Shown here: one piece after another, positions 8,909 to 20,720 of the stretch
Position numbering within the stretch: the first letter of the stretch is position 1
Layout: the number at the start of each line of letters is the position of its first letter
Assembly (NCBI RefSeq): GCF_014195685.1
Contig: NZ_JACICF010000001.1
Coordinates: 342,992 to 406,991 of the forward strand
Length of the DNA: 64,000 nucleotides
Direction of reading: 5' to 3'
Origin: Sphingomicrobium lutaoense
Lineage (GTDB): Bacteria; Pseudomonadota; Alphaproteobacteria; Sphingomonadales; Sphingomonadaceae
The notes under the pieces: generated by a model
The model's input: only the letters and a program-made list of their open reading frames with translations
What the model was told of the DNA's origin: nothing
The model's database searches: none
Made by a program: the position numbers and the translations under genes

Positions 8909-9169
8909 ATGCCGAAGATTGAGATTTACACGAAGTCCACCTGCCCTTTTTGCATTCGCGCCATGCGGCTCCTCGACATGAAGGGTGTCGAATATGTCGA
9001 ATATGAAGTGAGCGGTGGCGGCGAGAAGAAAGCCGAAATGGTCCAGCGGGCCGGTGGGCGAACCACGGTGCCGCAGATCTTCATTGACGACGAACATATC
9101 GGCGGATGTGACGAGCTGATGTCGCTCGAAATGGATGGCAAGCTGGACGAGCGTCTGAAAGCTGCCTGA
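8909..9169 (+). CDS. grxC: Glutaredoxin 3
   Basis: 86 residues, normal for GrxC. The dithiol active site is CPFC (residues 12-15 after MPKIEIYTKST) and the glutathione-binding parts are TVPQIFIDD and GGCDELM. It reduces protein disulfides and glutathionylated targets in the cytoplasm. The ATG at 8909 has a GGAAG about 6 bases upstream; an in-frame ATG pair at 8894 is the alternative. It lies downstream of comF, and its stop overlaps the next gene's start (TGATG), so it forms an operon with the amidase gene. Confidence 0.93.
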   Translation: MPKIEIYTKSTCPFCIRAMRLLDMKGVEYVEYEVSGGGEKKAEMVQRAGGRTTVPQIFIDDEHIGGCDELMSLEMDGKLDERLKAA

Positions 9170-9993
9170 TGGCCCGGATCGCGCTTTACCAGGCCCGGAC
9201 CGGCATCGATCCTCAGGCCAACGCTCGCGAGATTGCGGATGCCATCGGCCAGGCCGCCGATGGCGGGGCGGACATGCTGTTCACACCCGAAATGTCCGGC
9301 CTGCTTGATGGAAATCGCGACCGGGCCGCCCGCTCGATCCGGACCGAGAAGGACGACCCGACCCTGGCAGCCGCGTGCGAAGCGGCGGCCAAGCATGGCA
9401 TCTGGGTCCACCTGGGTTCTCTGGCACTCGACCGCGAGGACGGGCGCTGGGTCAACCGGGCTTTCGTGATCAACAGCAGCGGCCGCATCTGTGCCCGCTA
9501 CGACAAGATGCATTTGTTCGACGTCGATCTCGATACGGGTGAATCCTGGCGCGAAAGCGCGGTCTATGCGGGCGGCGACAAGCCGGTGATCGTCGAGGGT
9601 ACGCCCGTCGGACGTCTGGGGCTGACGATCTGTTACGATCTGCGCTTTCCGGCACTCTTCGCCGCACTGGCCGAAGCGGGCGCGGATTGCATCGCGGTTC
9701 CCGCGGCCTTCACCGTGCCGACCGGCAAGGCGCATTGGCATGTGCTCCAGCGGGCGCGCGCGATCGAGGCCGGGCTTTTCGTGATCGCGGCCGCCCAGTC
9801 AGGCGAGCATGAGGACGGGCGCGTGACCTTTGGGCACAGCCTCGTGGTCGACCCGTGGGGCGAAGTGCTGCTCGACATGGGCGAGGGGACGGGATTGGGC
9901 TATGCCGAAATCGCGCTCGAGCGGATTGGCGAAGTTCGGGCGAGGGTGCCGGCATTGAGCCATCGGCGGGCGATCGGGCCGGTCAGCGATTGA
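9169..9993 (+). CDS. Carbon-nitrogen hydrolase (nitrilase superfamily, Nit1-like)
   Basis: 274 residues with the complete Glu-Lys-Cys triad: E41 (FTPEMSGL), K113 (YDKMHLFDVD) and nucleophile C155 (LTICYDLRFP). The pattern matches the Nit1 / omega-amidase branch; family members hydrolyse deaminated glutathione or alpha-keto amides. Coupling to grxC through a TGATG overlap fits a role in glutathione by-product repair, but this is inference from context. Confidence 0.9.
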   Translation: MARIALYQARTGIDPQANAREIADAIGQAADGGADMLFTPEMSGLLDGNRDRAARSIRTEKDDPTLAAACEAAAKHGIWVHLGSLALDREDGRWVNRAFVINSSGRICARYDKMHLFDVDLDTGESWRESAVYAGGDKPVIVEGTPVGRLGLTICYDLRFPALFAALAEAGADCIAVPAAFTVPTGKAHWHVLQRARAIEAGLFVIAAAQSGEHEDGRVTFGHSLVVDPWGEVLLDMGEGTGLGYAEIALERIGEVRARVPALSHRRAIGPVSD

Positions 9994-10026
9994 TTGGAAG
10001 GCGCGATCACCATATTGGGGGCATGT

Positions 10027-10103
10027 GGCTCCGTAGCTCAGTTGGATAGAGCGTCGGTTTCCTAAACCGCAGGCCGCAGGTTCGAATCCTGCCGGGGCCA
10101 CCA
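10027..10103 (+). tRNA. tRNA-Arg (anticodon CCT)
   Basis: A 77-base cloverleaf with encoded CCA. Acceptor GGCTCCG pairs with CGGGGCC (one G-U), D stem GCTC/GAGC, anticodon loop TTCCTAA (reads AGG), T arm GCAGG-TTCGAAT-CCTGC. The first anticodon-stem pair (27-43) is a T-C mismatch, the only irregularity. Confidence 0.96.
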
Positions 10104-10132
10104 ATTTTTCTTGGGTTATCAAGGGGTTTGTC

Positions 10133-10363
10133 ATGTTGCGCCAAATGTTCACCGAGCATCCCCGCAGCATCGGCATGAGCTGGGGCGAGCATGGTCGCGG
10201 GGCGGCGCGGATGGGCGTGGCGATGATCCTCGGCGGGCTGGCCTGCCTCGTCCATGCGCTCATCCCCGGCCTGTTCGTGCGCACGACGAGCCGGTTGGTC
10301 GACGATTTGCACGCTAAGACCCGTCATCGCAACGCGCGCTTCCTCAATGATTACGAGATCTGA
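10133..10363 (+). CDS. DUF6356 family small membrane protein
   Basis: 76 residues; the pattern RSIGMSWGEHG followed by GGLACLVHALIPGLFVRT is that of DUF6356, a small alphaproteobacterial family of unknown function. One hydrophobic segment (about residues 27-49) should span the membrane. A clear AAGGGG lies 7 bases before the ATG. It sits between tRNA-Arg and folE and is followed by folE after 6 bases, so the two are probably co-transcribed. Confidence 0.85.
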   Translation: MLRQMFTEHPRSIGMSWGEHGRGAARMGVAMILGGLACLVHALIPGLFVRTTSRLVDDLHAKTRHRNARFLNDYEI

Positions 10364-10369
10364 TTTTCC

Positions 10370-10984
10370 ATGAGCAATGACAGCCCCGCCAACGGCGACC
10401 TGGTTTCGCCCCCGCCGCGCCTTCCGGTGCCCGACGAGGTGCAGGACGCGGTCCGCACGCTGATCCGCTGGGCGGGCGACGATCCCGATCGCGAAGGCCT
10501 GCTCGACACGCCGGCGCGGGTGGCACGGGCGTGGAAGGAATATGCCCGCGGCTATCAGGAAGATCCCTCGCTGCACCTGTCGCGCACCTTCGAGGAAGTG
10601 GGGGGCTATGACGAGATCGTGCTTCTTCGCGACATTCCCTTCCAGTCGCATTGCGAGCATCACATGGCGCCGATCATCGGCAAGGCCTCGATCGCCTATC
10701 TGCCTAGCGACCGAGTGGTGGGGATCAGCAAGCTGGCGCGGGTGCTGCACGGATTTGCGCGCCGCCTGCAGGTGCAGGAACGGCTGACCGCGCAGGTTGC
10801 CGACTGTATCTGGGAGCATCTGTCGCCGCAGGGGGTGGCGGTGGTCGTCGAAGCGAGCCATGCCTGCATGACGGCGCGCGGGGTGAATACGCCGGGCGTG
10901 ATGATGACCACGAGCCGGATGATGGGGACCTTCCGTGAAGATGAGCGTAGCCGCAAGGAAGTGCTTGCGCTAATGGGTTATTGA
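10370..10984 (+). CDS. folE: GTP cyclohydrolase I FolE
   Basis: First step of tetrahydrofolate synthesis: GTP to 7,8-dihydroneopterin triphosphate. 204 residues. Zinc ligands are in [12 protein letters not shown] and in HACMTARGV; the substrate loop [23 protein letters not shown] and the C-terminal GTF motif are standard. It follows DUF6356 by 6 bases. There is an extra proline-rich N-terminus of about 20 residues before the conserved domain. Confidence 0.97.
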   Translation: MSNDSPANGDLVSPPPRLPVPDEVQDAVRTLIRWAGDDPDREGLLDTPARVARAWKEYARGYQEDPSLHLSRTFEEVGGYDEIVLLRDIPFQSHCEHHMAPIIGKASIAYLPSDRVVGISKLARVLHGFARRLQVQERLTAQVADCIWEHLSPQGVAVVVEASHACMTARGVNTPGVMMTTSRMMGTFREDERSRKEVLALMGY

Positions 10985-10998
10985 TCTGAAACCTATGT

Positions 10999-12576
10999 AT
11001 GGGGCACATTGCCCTTAGAATGGCGTCTCCCGTAAAAAACCCCTTCACTCCCGCAAGCGCGCAGGCTGAGCCGCAGCGCCCCTGGTCTCCGGGGGACGAA
11101 CTGCATCGTCTTCAGATCCTCGACCAGCATGAATTGCACCGGATCGAGGACGACCCGATCCTCAACGAGATCACGTCCTTCGCCGCGAAGCTGTGCGACG
11201 CGCCGATCGCGCTCGTCAGCCTCGTCGAGGAAGCGCGGCAGCGGTTCCTGTCGCGACAGGGGGTCGAAGTGGGCGAGACCGCCCGATCGGCGAGCTTCTG
11301 CCAATATGCGATGATCGAGAGCGACGTGATGGAAGTGTCCGACGCCACCAAGGACGGGCGTTTCGCGCATACCGAACTGGTGATGGGCGATCCCAACATC
11401 CGTTTCTATGCGGGGGCGCCGCTGACCTCGGAGGAAGGCGCGCCGATGGGGGCGCTGTGCGTGATTTCGCCCGAGACCCGCGCGGGGCTCACCGATTTCC
11501 AGCGCGAGGGGTTGCGGGTGCTGTCGCATGCGGTGATCAACCGCCTCAACATGCATCGGCACGACATTCTGCGCGAGCGCCGGCAAGCCGAAGTCGAGAA
11601 TGTGCTGGGCGAAGGCGAGCGCCGCTTCCGGACCCTTGCCGATGCCATTCCGCACCTTGCCTGGTCGGCGAGCGCCGACGGTCTGATCGATTATTACAAC
11701 CTTCGCTGGTACGAGCGCACGGGCGGCGAAGGACAGGAGCATTATGGTCTTGGCTGGCTCGAGCTCGTTCATCCCGACGAGAAGGAAGCGCTGGCCCGGC
11801 AATGGAGCGAATTGATCGCCAAGGGCGAGCCTTTCGATGTCGAGTTCCGGCTGCGCGACGAGCAGGGCGAGTATCGCTGGGTGCTGGGTCGCGGGCTTCC
11901 CATCCGCGGCGAGAATGGCCGGATCAGCCGATGGTTCGGCACGACCACCGATATCCATCGCACGCGCCTGCTCCTCGAAAGCCAGGAGCTTCTGAGCCGC
12001 GAGCTTTCGCACCGCATCAAGAATATCTTCTCGGTGGTGGCCGGGCTCGTCAATTACTTCAGTCGCTCCTATCCCGAGGTGCAGGGCGTTTCCCAAATTC
12101 TGGCCGACCGGATCGCGGCGCTGGGCCGCGCGCACAATTATGTCCGGCCGGGCGACAAGGGTGCCAACCACGCCTTGCCCATCAAGGGACTGCTAGGCGA
12201 TATCTTTGCCCCTTATTCGAGCGAGCAAGGACCGCGGATCCGGGTCGAGGGCGAGGATTTCGATGTCGGCGAGCGGGCGGTTACGCCGATCGCGCTGGCA
12301 TTTCATGAGCTGGCGACCAATGCGGTCAAATATGGCGCGCTTTCCATCGAGGGTGGTCATGTCGATCTTGGCGTGTCGGTCAGCGAAGAGCAGGTAAGGT
12401 TGGATTGGGAGGAAAAGGGCGGGCCAGCCGTGGTTGCACCCCCTGAACGCAAGGGATTTGGTAGCGATCTTGTCGCAATGAGCATCGAGCGCCAGTTACG
12501 CGGCAAGGTGCGGCGCGACTGGTCTGAAGAAGGGCTTGCCGTCACCGTCAGCCTCCCGAAGGAACAATTAAAATAG
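10999..12576 (+). CDS. GAF-PAS sensor histidine kinase of the HWE family
   Basis: 525 residues with no membrane segment, so cytoplasmic. The order is a GAF domain (about 40-195, CQYAMIE and FYAGAPL), a PAS domain (about 205-330, with a PAC-like EFRLRDEQGEYRWVLGRG), and an HWE kinase core with the His in ELSHRIKNIF, the N box FHELATNAVKYGAL and the diagnostic Trp-Glu in RLDWEEKG. HWE kinases often signal to single-domain receivers or the general stress response. ATG at 10999 and a second in-frame ATG at 11020 are both possible; neither has a good Shine-Dalgarno. It follows folE by 14 bases. Confidence 0.92.
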   Translation: MGHIALRMASPVKNPFTPASAQAEPQRPWSPGDELHRLQILDQHELHRIEDDPILNEITSFAAKLCDAPIALVSLVEEARQRFLSRQGVEVGETARSASFCQYAMIESDVMEVSDATKDGRFAHTELVMGDPNIRFYAGAPLTSEEGAPMGALCVISPETRAGLTDFQREGLRVLSHAVINRLNMHRHDILRERRQAEVENVLGEGERRFRTLADAIPHLAWSASADGLIDYYNLRWYERTGGEGQEHYGLGWLELVHPDEKEALARQWSELIAKGEPFDVEFRLRDEQGEYRWVLGRGLPIRGENGRISRWFGTTTDIHRTRLLLESQELLSRELSHRIKNIFSVVAGLVNYFSRSYPEVQGVSQILADRIAALGRAHNYVRPGDKGANHALPIKGLLGDIFAPYSSEQGPRIRVEGEDFDVGERAVTPIALAFHELATNAVKYGALSIEGGHVDLGVSVSEEQVRLDWEEKGGPAVVAPPERKGFGSDLVAMSIERQLRGKVRRDWSEEGLAVTVSLPKEQLK

Positions 12577-12807
12577 CCAAATGGCGAAATGAGCGTGGGA
12601 TATTCGCGCTATTTAGGCACATTCTTGGTCTCGGTAGTCGGCTATCGGCTAGCCCACAGCCGGAAGCTTTGTGGATGTCGAGTCGCGCTCGGCTTTCAGC
12701 CAAGGTACTTGCCGCTTTCCGATCGCATGGATTGATTGCCACCTGATCCGGGCTTGATGTGGGGGCGGACCTTGCCGATAGTGAGGCTCCAAGGGGAAAG
12801 GTCGGGC

Positions 12808-13248
12808 ATGGATTGGCGTAAGATCGGCAAGGTAGCATTCGCTGCGTATCTTTTTGCGGCGCCTCTCGCGCCGGCGACGGGGCAGACAGGCGACCCGTCA
12901 AGCGAGGTCCCGGCGGGGCCGTTTCTCATCTTCTTCGAATGGGACGGTCGCACGATCAGTCGCGACGGGCGAGCTATTCTGGACGAGGTTCTCAAGGCTT
13001 ACCGGGAGAATGGCGGTGTTGCAGTTCAGCTGATCGGTCATAGCGACCGATCCGGACCTGCGAACGTCAATCTTGCCATATCGCGCCGCAGGGCGATGGT
13101 CGTGAAGGACATGCTCGTCAAGGAAGGTGTGCCGGAAGAGCTTATCCATGTCGACGCGGCGGGAGAAACCCGGCTTCTCATCCATACCGAAGATGGCGTG
13201 CGTGAGGCGCAGAACAGGCGCGTGGAAGTGCATTTCAAGCCGCGCTGA
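12808..13248 (+). CDS. OmpA C-terminal-like domain protein, secreted
   Basis: 146 residues: a signal peptide (MDWRKIGKVAFAAYLFAAPLA) and then an OmpA-like peptidoglycan-binding domain covering nearly all of the mature protein (VQLIGHSDRSGPANVNLAISRRRA and the closing NRRVEVHF). There is no beta-barrel, so it would be a soluble periplasmic or wall-attached protein. The ATG at 12808 follows AAAGG; the open frame extends to 12736 but the signal peptide fixes the start. Confidence 0.87.
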   Translation: MDWRKIGKVAFAAYLFAAPLAPATGQTGDPSSEVPAGPFLIFFEWDGRTISRDGRAILDEVLKAYRENGGVAVQLIGHSDRSGPANVNLAISRRRAMVVKDMLVKEGVPEELIHVDAAGETRLLIHTEDGVREAQNRRVEVHFKPR

Positions 13249-13251
13249 AAC

Positions 13252-13276
13252 TGAACCACTTGTCTTATGCGGCGTT
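13252..13276 (+). promoter_or_regulatory. Possible EcfG-type promoter for sodC
   Basis: TGAAC (one mismatch to GGAAC), 16-base spacer, then CGTT, ending 26 bases before the sodC start. A stress-sigma promoter would make sense for superoxide dismutase, but the -35 mismatch lowers confidence. Confidence 0.3.
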
Positions 13277-13302
13277 ACGCTTGCCTATCGAAGGAGTATT
13301 TC

Positions 13303-13856
13303 ATGCGAGTCATTGTCTTGGCCCTGGCCGCTTCGGCCTTGGTGGCCGGTTGCAGTTCTTCCGGCGAAGAGGAGCAGCAGTCCGGACGGGAAGCGAATGT
13401 TGCGGAAGAACCGTTCAGCGTTCCCTTGTCCGACGGGAAGGGCAATCTCGTCGGGACGGTCGAAGTCCGCTCCGAGAGCAGCGGCCTCAATATCACCCTG
13501 TCCGTCGCCGGATTGGCTCCCGGCGTAAAAGCGGTCCACCTCCACGAGACGGGAATTTGCGACGCGCCCGAGTTCAAGCAGGCGGGTGGACATTGGAATC
13601 CGGAAAACAAGCAGCACGGACGGGATAATCCCGCAGGATATCACCTCGGCGACCTGTCGAACATGGTCGTTAGCGACGATGGCTCGGGCAAGAGCCAGTT
13701 CCTTGTCGCTGGCGCCAGCATCGGAGGACCTTCGCCGATGCTGGAAGACCCGGACGGCACTGCCTTGGTTATCCATGAGGGAGCGGACGATTATTCGACC
13801 GATCCTACCGGCGATGCCGGTGCTCGCGTAGCTTGTGCCGTGCTGGCGCGACCTGC

Positions 13857-13860
<4 letters not shown>
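13303..13860 (+). CDS. sodC: Cu/Zn superoxide dismutase, lipoprotein
   Basis: Periplasmic dismutation of superoxide. 185 residues from the ATG at 13303, which has AAGGAG 7 bases upstream; the lipobox LVAGC predicts lipid anchoring. Copper/zinc ligands are visible in [14 protein letters not shown] and [14 protein letters not shown], and the disulfide Cys and active-site Arg in ARVACAVL. The stop TAA overlaps the stop TAG of convergent uvrA (bases 13857-13860). Confidence 0.95.
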
Positions 13861-16772
<2,912 letters not shown>

Positions 16773-16785
16773 AGCCTGCCAGTTT

Positions 16786-16800
16786 GTTCCATATTTGTTC
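16786..16800. promoter_or_regulatory. LexA (SOS) operator of uvrA
   Basis: Direct repeat GTTC-N7-GTTC (16786-16789 and 16797-16800, spacer CATATTT). This is the SOS box form known from alphaproteobacteria. It lies 14 bases upstream of the uvrA start codon, where LexA would block transcription. uvrA is a classic SOS gene. Confidence 0.85.
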
Positions 16801-16867
16801 TAGCGGCGCAAGTGCGGCGCGCATCTACCTAACGCGAGCTTGGCAGATGGGGGTCCATCGCCAGCGT

Positions 16868-17404
16868 TCAAGCGCCTAGCGGATATTGCGCGACTGCGCG
16901 GTATAGCGGCCCGGCATGGCCCAGCTCGCTTTCGAACAATGTGAAGCGATCGATCCTCATCGCGGGGCTCGACAGCCCGCCGTGCCGCTCGCTCCAGCCA
17001 CGATGCTCGACCACGCGCCCGCTCCATCGTGCCAGCGTGACATGCGGCAGAAAGGCGCGCCGTTCGGGCGGCAGTCCGCAGGCGGTGACCGCGCGGTCGA
17101 TCTTGTGGTGCAGGGCCTCGATCGGTTCGCGCGGCGCCATCCTCGCCCATAAGGCGCCCCGCCGCTCGCGATCGAACGCCCCCACGCCGTCCAGCCGGCA
17201 TTGCAGGGCGGGTGCGCGCACGTGGGCCAGCAAATGGGCCAGGTCCTCGGCCACCGGCCTTTCCACTTCTCCGATGAAGCGCAGGGTGCAATGCAACTGC
17301 TCCTCGCTGATCCAGCGCAGCCCCTCGGGTTCGCCGTCCATCACGGTGACGAGGCGGTCGATCATCGGCTCGGGCGGGACGAATGCGACGAACAGGCGGT
17401 GCAT
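16868..17404 (-). CDS. thpR: RNA 2',3'-cyclic phosphodiesterase (ThpR, 2H family)
   Basis: 178 residues with the two signature tetrapeptides of 2H phosphoesterases: HCTL at about 38-41 and HVTL at about 121-124. The family hydrolyses RNA 2',3'-cyclic phosphates and was first described as a 2'-5' RNA ligase. The start at 17404 (MHRLFVAFVPPE) is the family's usual N-terminus; the open frame extends to 17467 without conserved sequence. Confidence 0.88.
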   Translation of the reverse strand: MHRLFVAFVPPEPMIDRLVTVMDGEPEGLRWISEEQLHCTLRFIGEVERPVAEDLAHLLAHVRAPALQCRLDGVGAFDRERRGALWARMAPREPIEALHHKIDRAVTACGLPPERRAFLPHVTLARWSGRVVEHRGWSERHGGLSSPAMRIDRFTLFESELGHAGPLYRAVAQYPLGA

Positions 17405-17529
17405 GGGATGAGGCTCTAGCGCAATCGGGCGCCCCGGCGCATCCGGTTTCGCTTGAAAGTCGGGCACGATATCCCGATATTGGCGTTCAATGAGGGCAAA
17501 AAGTGACGTCTTCGGACGAAGGAGAGACG

Positions 17530-18273
17530 ATGCAGAACCAGTTTGACGAACGGACCCGGCAGACCGGCTTCACGCCGGGCGCAACGGCCAGCGTTCCGCG
17601 CGCCGCGCGCGATGCGGGCCTGCGCAGCTACATGCTGAAGGTCTATAATTACATGACGTCGGGCGTCCTGCTGACGGGCATCGTCGCGATGCTCTTCTAC
17701 AGCTCGGGCATGGCCGCCACCGTATTCATGGGCGGGGGCTTCCTGCCCTGGCTCATCATCCTGTCGCCGCTCGCGATCATCTTCGCGATGAGCTTCGGGA
17801 TGAACCGCATGTCCACGGGCACGCTCCAGATGATGTTCTGGGGTTTCGCGACCCTCATGGGCCTGTCCATGTCGACCATCTTCCTGCGCTACACGGGTAT
17901 CTCGATCGCGCAGACCTTCTTCGCCGTTTCGGCGGCCTTCGCGGGCCTCAGCCTGTGGGGCTACACCACCAAGAAGGACCTGTCCGGATGGGGCACCTTC
18001 CTCATCATGGGCGTGGTTGGCCTGATCGTGGCGCTGCTGCTCAACGCCTTCATCTTCCAGTCGGGCGCCATGTCGATGGCCATCTCGGCGATCGGCGTGC
18101 TGATCTTCGCGGGCCTCACCGCCTATGACACGCAGAAGATCAAGAGCATCTATTTCCACGTGGCGGGCACCGACATGATGGGCAAGGTGGTCATCATGGG
18201 CGCGCTCAACCTCTATCTCGACTTCATCAACATGTTCCAGTTCCTCCTGACCTTCATGGGCAGCCAGGAATAG
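17530..18273 (+). CDS. Bax inhibitor-1 / YccA family membrane protein
   Basis: 247 residues with about seven transmembrane helices after a hydrophilic N-terminus. The conserved TAYDTQKIK region near the C-terminal helix and LNLYLDFINMFQ are typical of BI-1/YccA proteins; relatives act as pH-gated calcium leak channels or modulate FtsH. The ATG at 17530 has GAAGGAGA 5 bases upstream. A strong terminator follows. Confidence 0.92.
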   Translation: MQNQFDERTRQTGFTPGATASVPRAARDAGLRSYMLKVYNYMTSGVLLTGIVAMLFYSSGMAATVFMGGGFLPWLIILSPLAIIFAMSFGMNRMSTGTLQMMFWGFATLMGLSMSTIFLRYTGISIAQTFFAVSAAFAGLSLWGYTTKKDLSGWGTFLIMGVVGLIVALLLNAFIFQSGAMSMAISAIGVLIFAGLTAYDTQKIKSIYFHVAGTDMMGKVVIMGALNLYLDFINMFQFLLTFMGSQE

Positions 18274-18299
18274 GAACGGCTGACAAGTCGATGAAAGAA

Positions 18300-18328
18300 G
18301 GCCCGGCGGGAAACCGCCGGGCCTTTTT
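18300..18328. terminator. Bidirectional rho-independent terminator
   Basis: Perfect ten-base stem GGCCCGGCGG / CCGCCGGGCC with a GAAA loop, then TTTTT; on the minus strand the stem is followed by CTTCTTTC. It separates the convergent BI-1 and GST genes. Confidence 0.9.
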
Positions 18329-18939
18329 CATTGCTGCTTGCCCAATTTCTCGTCGATCGCCTTGGCCTCGCGATAGGCGGGCCTCGTGACGAGCCGCTCC
18401 GAATAGGCGCGCAATGCCGGCCGGTCGGGCAACGTGCCGAACTGGATGCCCCAGCTGACATGGCTGCCCACATAGACATCGGCCATGGTGAAACGCTCGC
18501 CCGCGACATAATCGGTCCCGCCCAGGTGCTGCTCTAGGACCGCGACGGCTTCGTCATAGCTGCCATAGCCCGCCATCCGCCGCTGCTCTTCCTTGGGCTC
18601 GAAGCCCATCGCATGGTTGGAGATCGCGCTCTCGAGCGGCCCCGCGGCAAAGAAGAGCCAGCGGTAATAGTCTGCGCGATTGCCGTCGTCGGGGCCCAGC
18701 CCGGCCTCGGGAAAGCGGTCGGCCAGGTAGGCGCAGATCGCGGCGACCTCCGTGACTACGCGGCCGTCATCGACGATGGCGGGCACCTTGCCCATCGGGT
18801 TGATCGCCCGATAGGCCTCGGACTTCATCTCGGGGCCATAGGCGATGATCTTCTGTTCATAGTCGGCACCCGCTTCGTGCAGAGCCCAGCGCGCGATCTG
18901 ACCACGTGAATGCGGATTGGTATAGAATTGGATGGCCAT
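18328..18939 (-). CDS. Glutathione S-transferase family protein
   Basis: 203 residues: thioredoxin-like N-terminal domain (MAIQFYTNPHSRGQIARWAL, the cis-proline in MGKVPAIVDDG, and the glutathione-contacting EVAAICAYL) and an all-helical C-terminal domain with the N-capping motif FTMADVYVG. The start at 18939 has GGGG 6 bases upstream. The substrate cannot be deduced. Confidence 0.9.
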   Translation of the reverse strand: MAIQFYTNPHSRGQIARWALHEAGADYEQKIIAYGPEMKSEAYRAINPMGKVPAIVDDGRVVTEVAAICAYLADRFPEAGLGPDDGNRADYYRWLFFAAGPLESAISNHAMGFEPKEEQRRMAGYGSYDEAVAVLEQHLGGTDYVAGERFTMADVYVGSHVSWGIQFGTLPDRPALRAYSERLVTRPAYREAKAIDEKLGKQQ

Positions 18940-19003
18940 GGCCTGCCCCTTTCCCATGCTCGGAAAAGGGGCAGGCTGGACCTCGTGGGTCCGGCTGGCA
19001 AGC

Positions 19004-20653
19004 CTAGTCGCGCTGGTCGGCGCTCTGGTCGCGCACCGCGCGGAATTCGCTGCCCTCGGCCCAATTGGGCCATTCGCTCGAATTGGCGAGCTTCTCGCCG
19101 ACGCGGTGAAGCAGGAGGGCATTTTCGGCAATGCCGCTGAAATCCCACTCGCGCGACCATTCATCGCCCTGCTGGTGATAATGGTTGGCGACATATTCGC
19201 GCGCGATCTCGGCGGCCCGCTCGGCACCGCCCTTGCTCAGCGCCTGTCCCGACCGGAAGCTCACCGCCGGAACGCCTGCCTGCGCGAAGGGGAAATGGTC
19301 CGACCGGAAAAAGCCGCCGGCCTCGGGGCGCGGGTCGGGGGAGAAGCTCTTGCCCATCGCCTTGGCGTCGGCGATCAACAGGTCGAGAAGGTCGAGCCGC
19401 GCGGTGCCGCTGATCGAGAAATCAGACGCCGGGCCGAACACGCCGAGGCTGTCGGTATTGATCACCGCGGCGGTGGTCGACAGCGGGTAAAGCGGATTGG
19501 CGGCATAATATTTGCTGCCCAAGAGGCCACGTTCCTCGGCACCCACCGCAAGGAAAATGACGCTGCGTTCCTGCGGCCCCATCTCAGCAAAGGCGCGCGC
19601 CTGTTCGATGAGGTGGGCCAGCCCGGTGGCATTGTCGAGCGCGCCGTTGAAGATGGTGTCGCCATGTTCGTCGGGATCGCCCATGCCCAGGTGGTCATGA
19701 TGCGCGGTGTAGATGACATATTCGTCGGCGCGCGTGGTGCCCGGCAGGATGCCGACCACATTCTTGGCCTCGACCTTCTGCAATTCGGTGAGCACGGTGG
19801 CATCCAGCTTGGCGTTGAGCGTGACCGGCTGGAAATTCTTGCGCTTGGCGGCGTTCTTGGCTTCCTCGAAGCTCATTCCGCTCGCCTCAAAGATCTTTGC
19901 CGCAAGGTCGCGCTGGATCCAGCTTTCGAGGCCCGTGTGCGCCTTGGCGGGATCGTCGCGGACGATGTCGAAGGTGGTATTGTTCGAATTGCGGACAGTG
20001 GCCCAGCCATAGCTGGCGGGCTCGGTTTCATGGATCACCATCACGCCCGCCGCGCCGCGCTTGGCCGCTTCTTCATATTTGTATGTCCAGCGGCCGTAAT
20101 AGGTCATTTCCTTGCCGCCGAAATCGCCTTCGCCGCCCTCGAAATCGGGATCGTTGATGAACAGGACGACGATCTTGTCCTTGACGTCCACGTCCTTGTA
20201 ATCGTCCCAGCCGCGCTCGGGCGCGGTCACGCCATAGCCCACGAAAACCAGCGGCTTGTCGGCCATCTGGACCTGCGCCATGCCGTTCATCGGCGCGCGC
20301 ACCGCGATTTCCTCGCCCTGGGTCAGCTGGATCCGCTCATCGCCCATGGTGAGGTGGACCAGCGGCTCGTCGACCATGCTCGACTTCATCAGCGGCACGT
20401 CCTGCGTCCAGCTCTTGAGACCATGCTCGTCGGGCTCGCCGCCGGGCTGGAGGCCCGCGGCGGCAAAGGCACCGGCCAGATAGGCAACGGTCTTGGCTTC
20501 GCCGAGGCTGTCGGGCGCGCGGCCCTCGAAGGCATCGGCCGACAGGGTGCGGACATGGGTCGACAGCTTGTCCGAATCGAAGACCGGGTCATGGGCAGGG
20601 GCAGGGGCGGCGCTCAGCGCGATGAGGCTGGCGGCGGTCAGCAAACGTGTCAT
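19004..20653 (-). CDS. M28 family zinc peptidase with PA domain, secreted
   Basis: 549 residues with a signal peptide (MTRLLTAASLIALSAAPAPA). A protease-associated insertion lies in the middle (about 130-270), then the di-zinc aminopeptidase core: HHDHLG, the bridging Asp in GALDNATG, the Glu pair in AVGAEERGLLGS, the Asp in NTDSLG and the His in RSDHFPF. It probably trims peptides in the periplasm or outside. The ATG at 20653 has GGAG 6 bases upstream; a frame extension to 20716 lacks a signal sequence. Confidence 0.92.
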   Translation of the reverse strand: MTRLLTAASLIALSAAPAPAHDPVFDSDKLSTHVRTLSADAFEGRAPDSLGEAKTVAYLAGAFAAAGLQPGGEPDEHGLKSWTQDVPLMKSSMVDEPLVHLTMGDERIQLTQGEEIAVRAPMNGMAQVQMADKPLVFVGYGVTAPERGWDDYKDVDVKDKIVVLFINDPDFEGGEGDFGGKEMTYYGRWTYKYEEAAKRGAAGVMVIHETEPASYGWATVRNSNNTTFDIVRDDPAKAHTGLESWIQRDLAAKIFEASGMSFEEAKNAAKRKNFQPVTLNAKLDATVLTELQKVEAKNVVGILPGTTRADEYVIYTAHHDHLGMGDPDEHGDTIFNGALDNATGLAHLIEQARAFAEMGPQERSVIFLAVGAEERGLLGSKYYAANPLYPLSTTAAVINTDSLGVFGPASDFSISGTARLDLLDLLIADAKAMGKSFSPDPRPEAGGFFRSDHFPFAQAGVPAVSFRSGQALSKGGAERAAEIAREYVANHYHQQGDEWSREWDFSGIAENALLLHRVGEKLANSSEWPNWAEGSEFRAVRDQSADQRD

Positions 20654-20664
20654 CAAACTCTCCG

Positions 20665-20705
20665 AAAATGGGATTGGCGCGGCCTTCCAGGAGGCCACGC
20701 CAATC
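20665..20705 (-). terminator. Terminator between clpA and the M28 gene
   Basis: Long hairpin (GATTGGCG ... CGCCAATC with an inner GGCCT/AGGCC stem, 20672-20705) followed on the minus strand by CCCATTTTC. It lies just after the clpA stop and just before the M28 ribosome-binding site, so it should end or attenuate clpA transcripts. Confidence 0.65.
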
Positions 20706-20720
20706 ATTGGGTGCAAAAAT

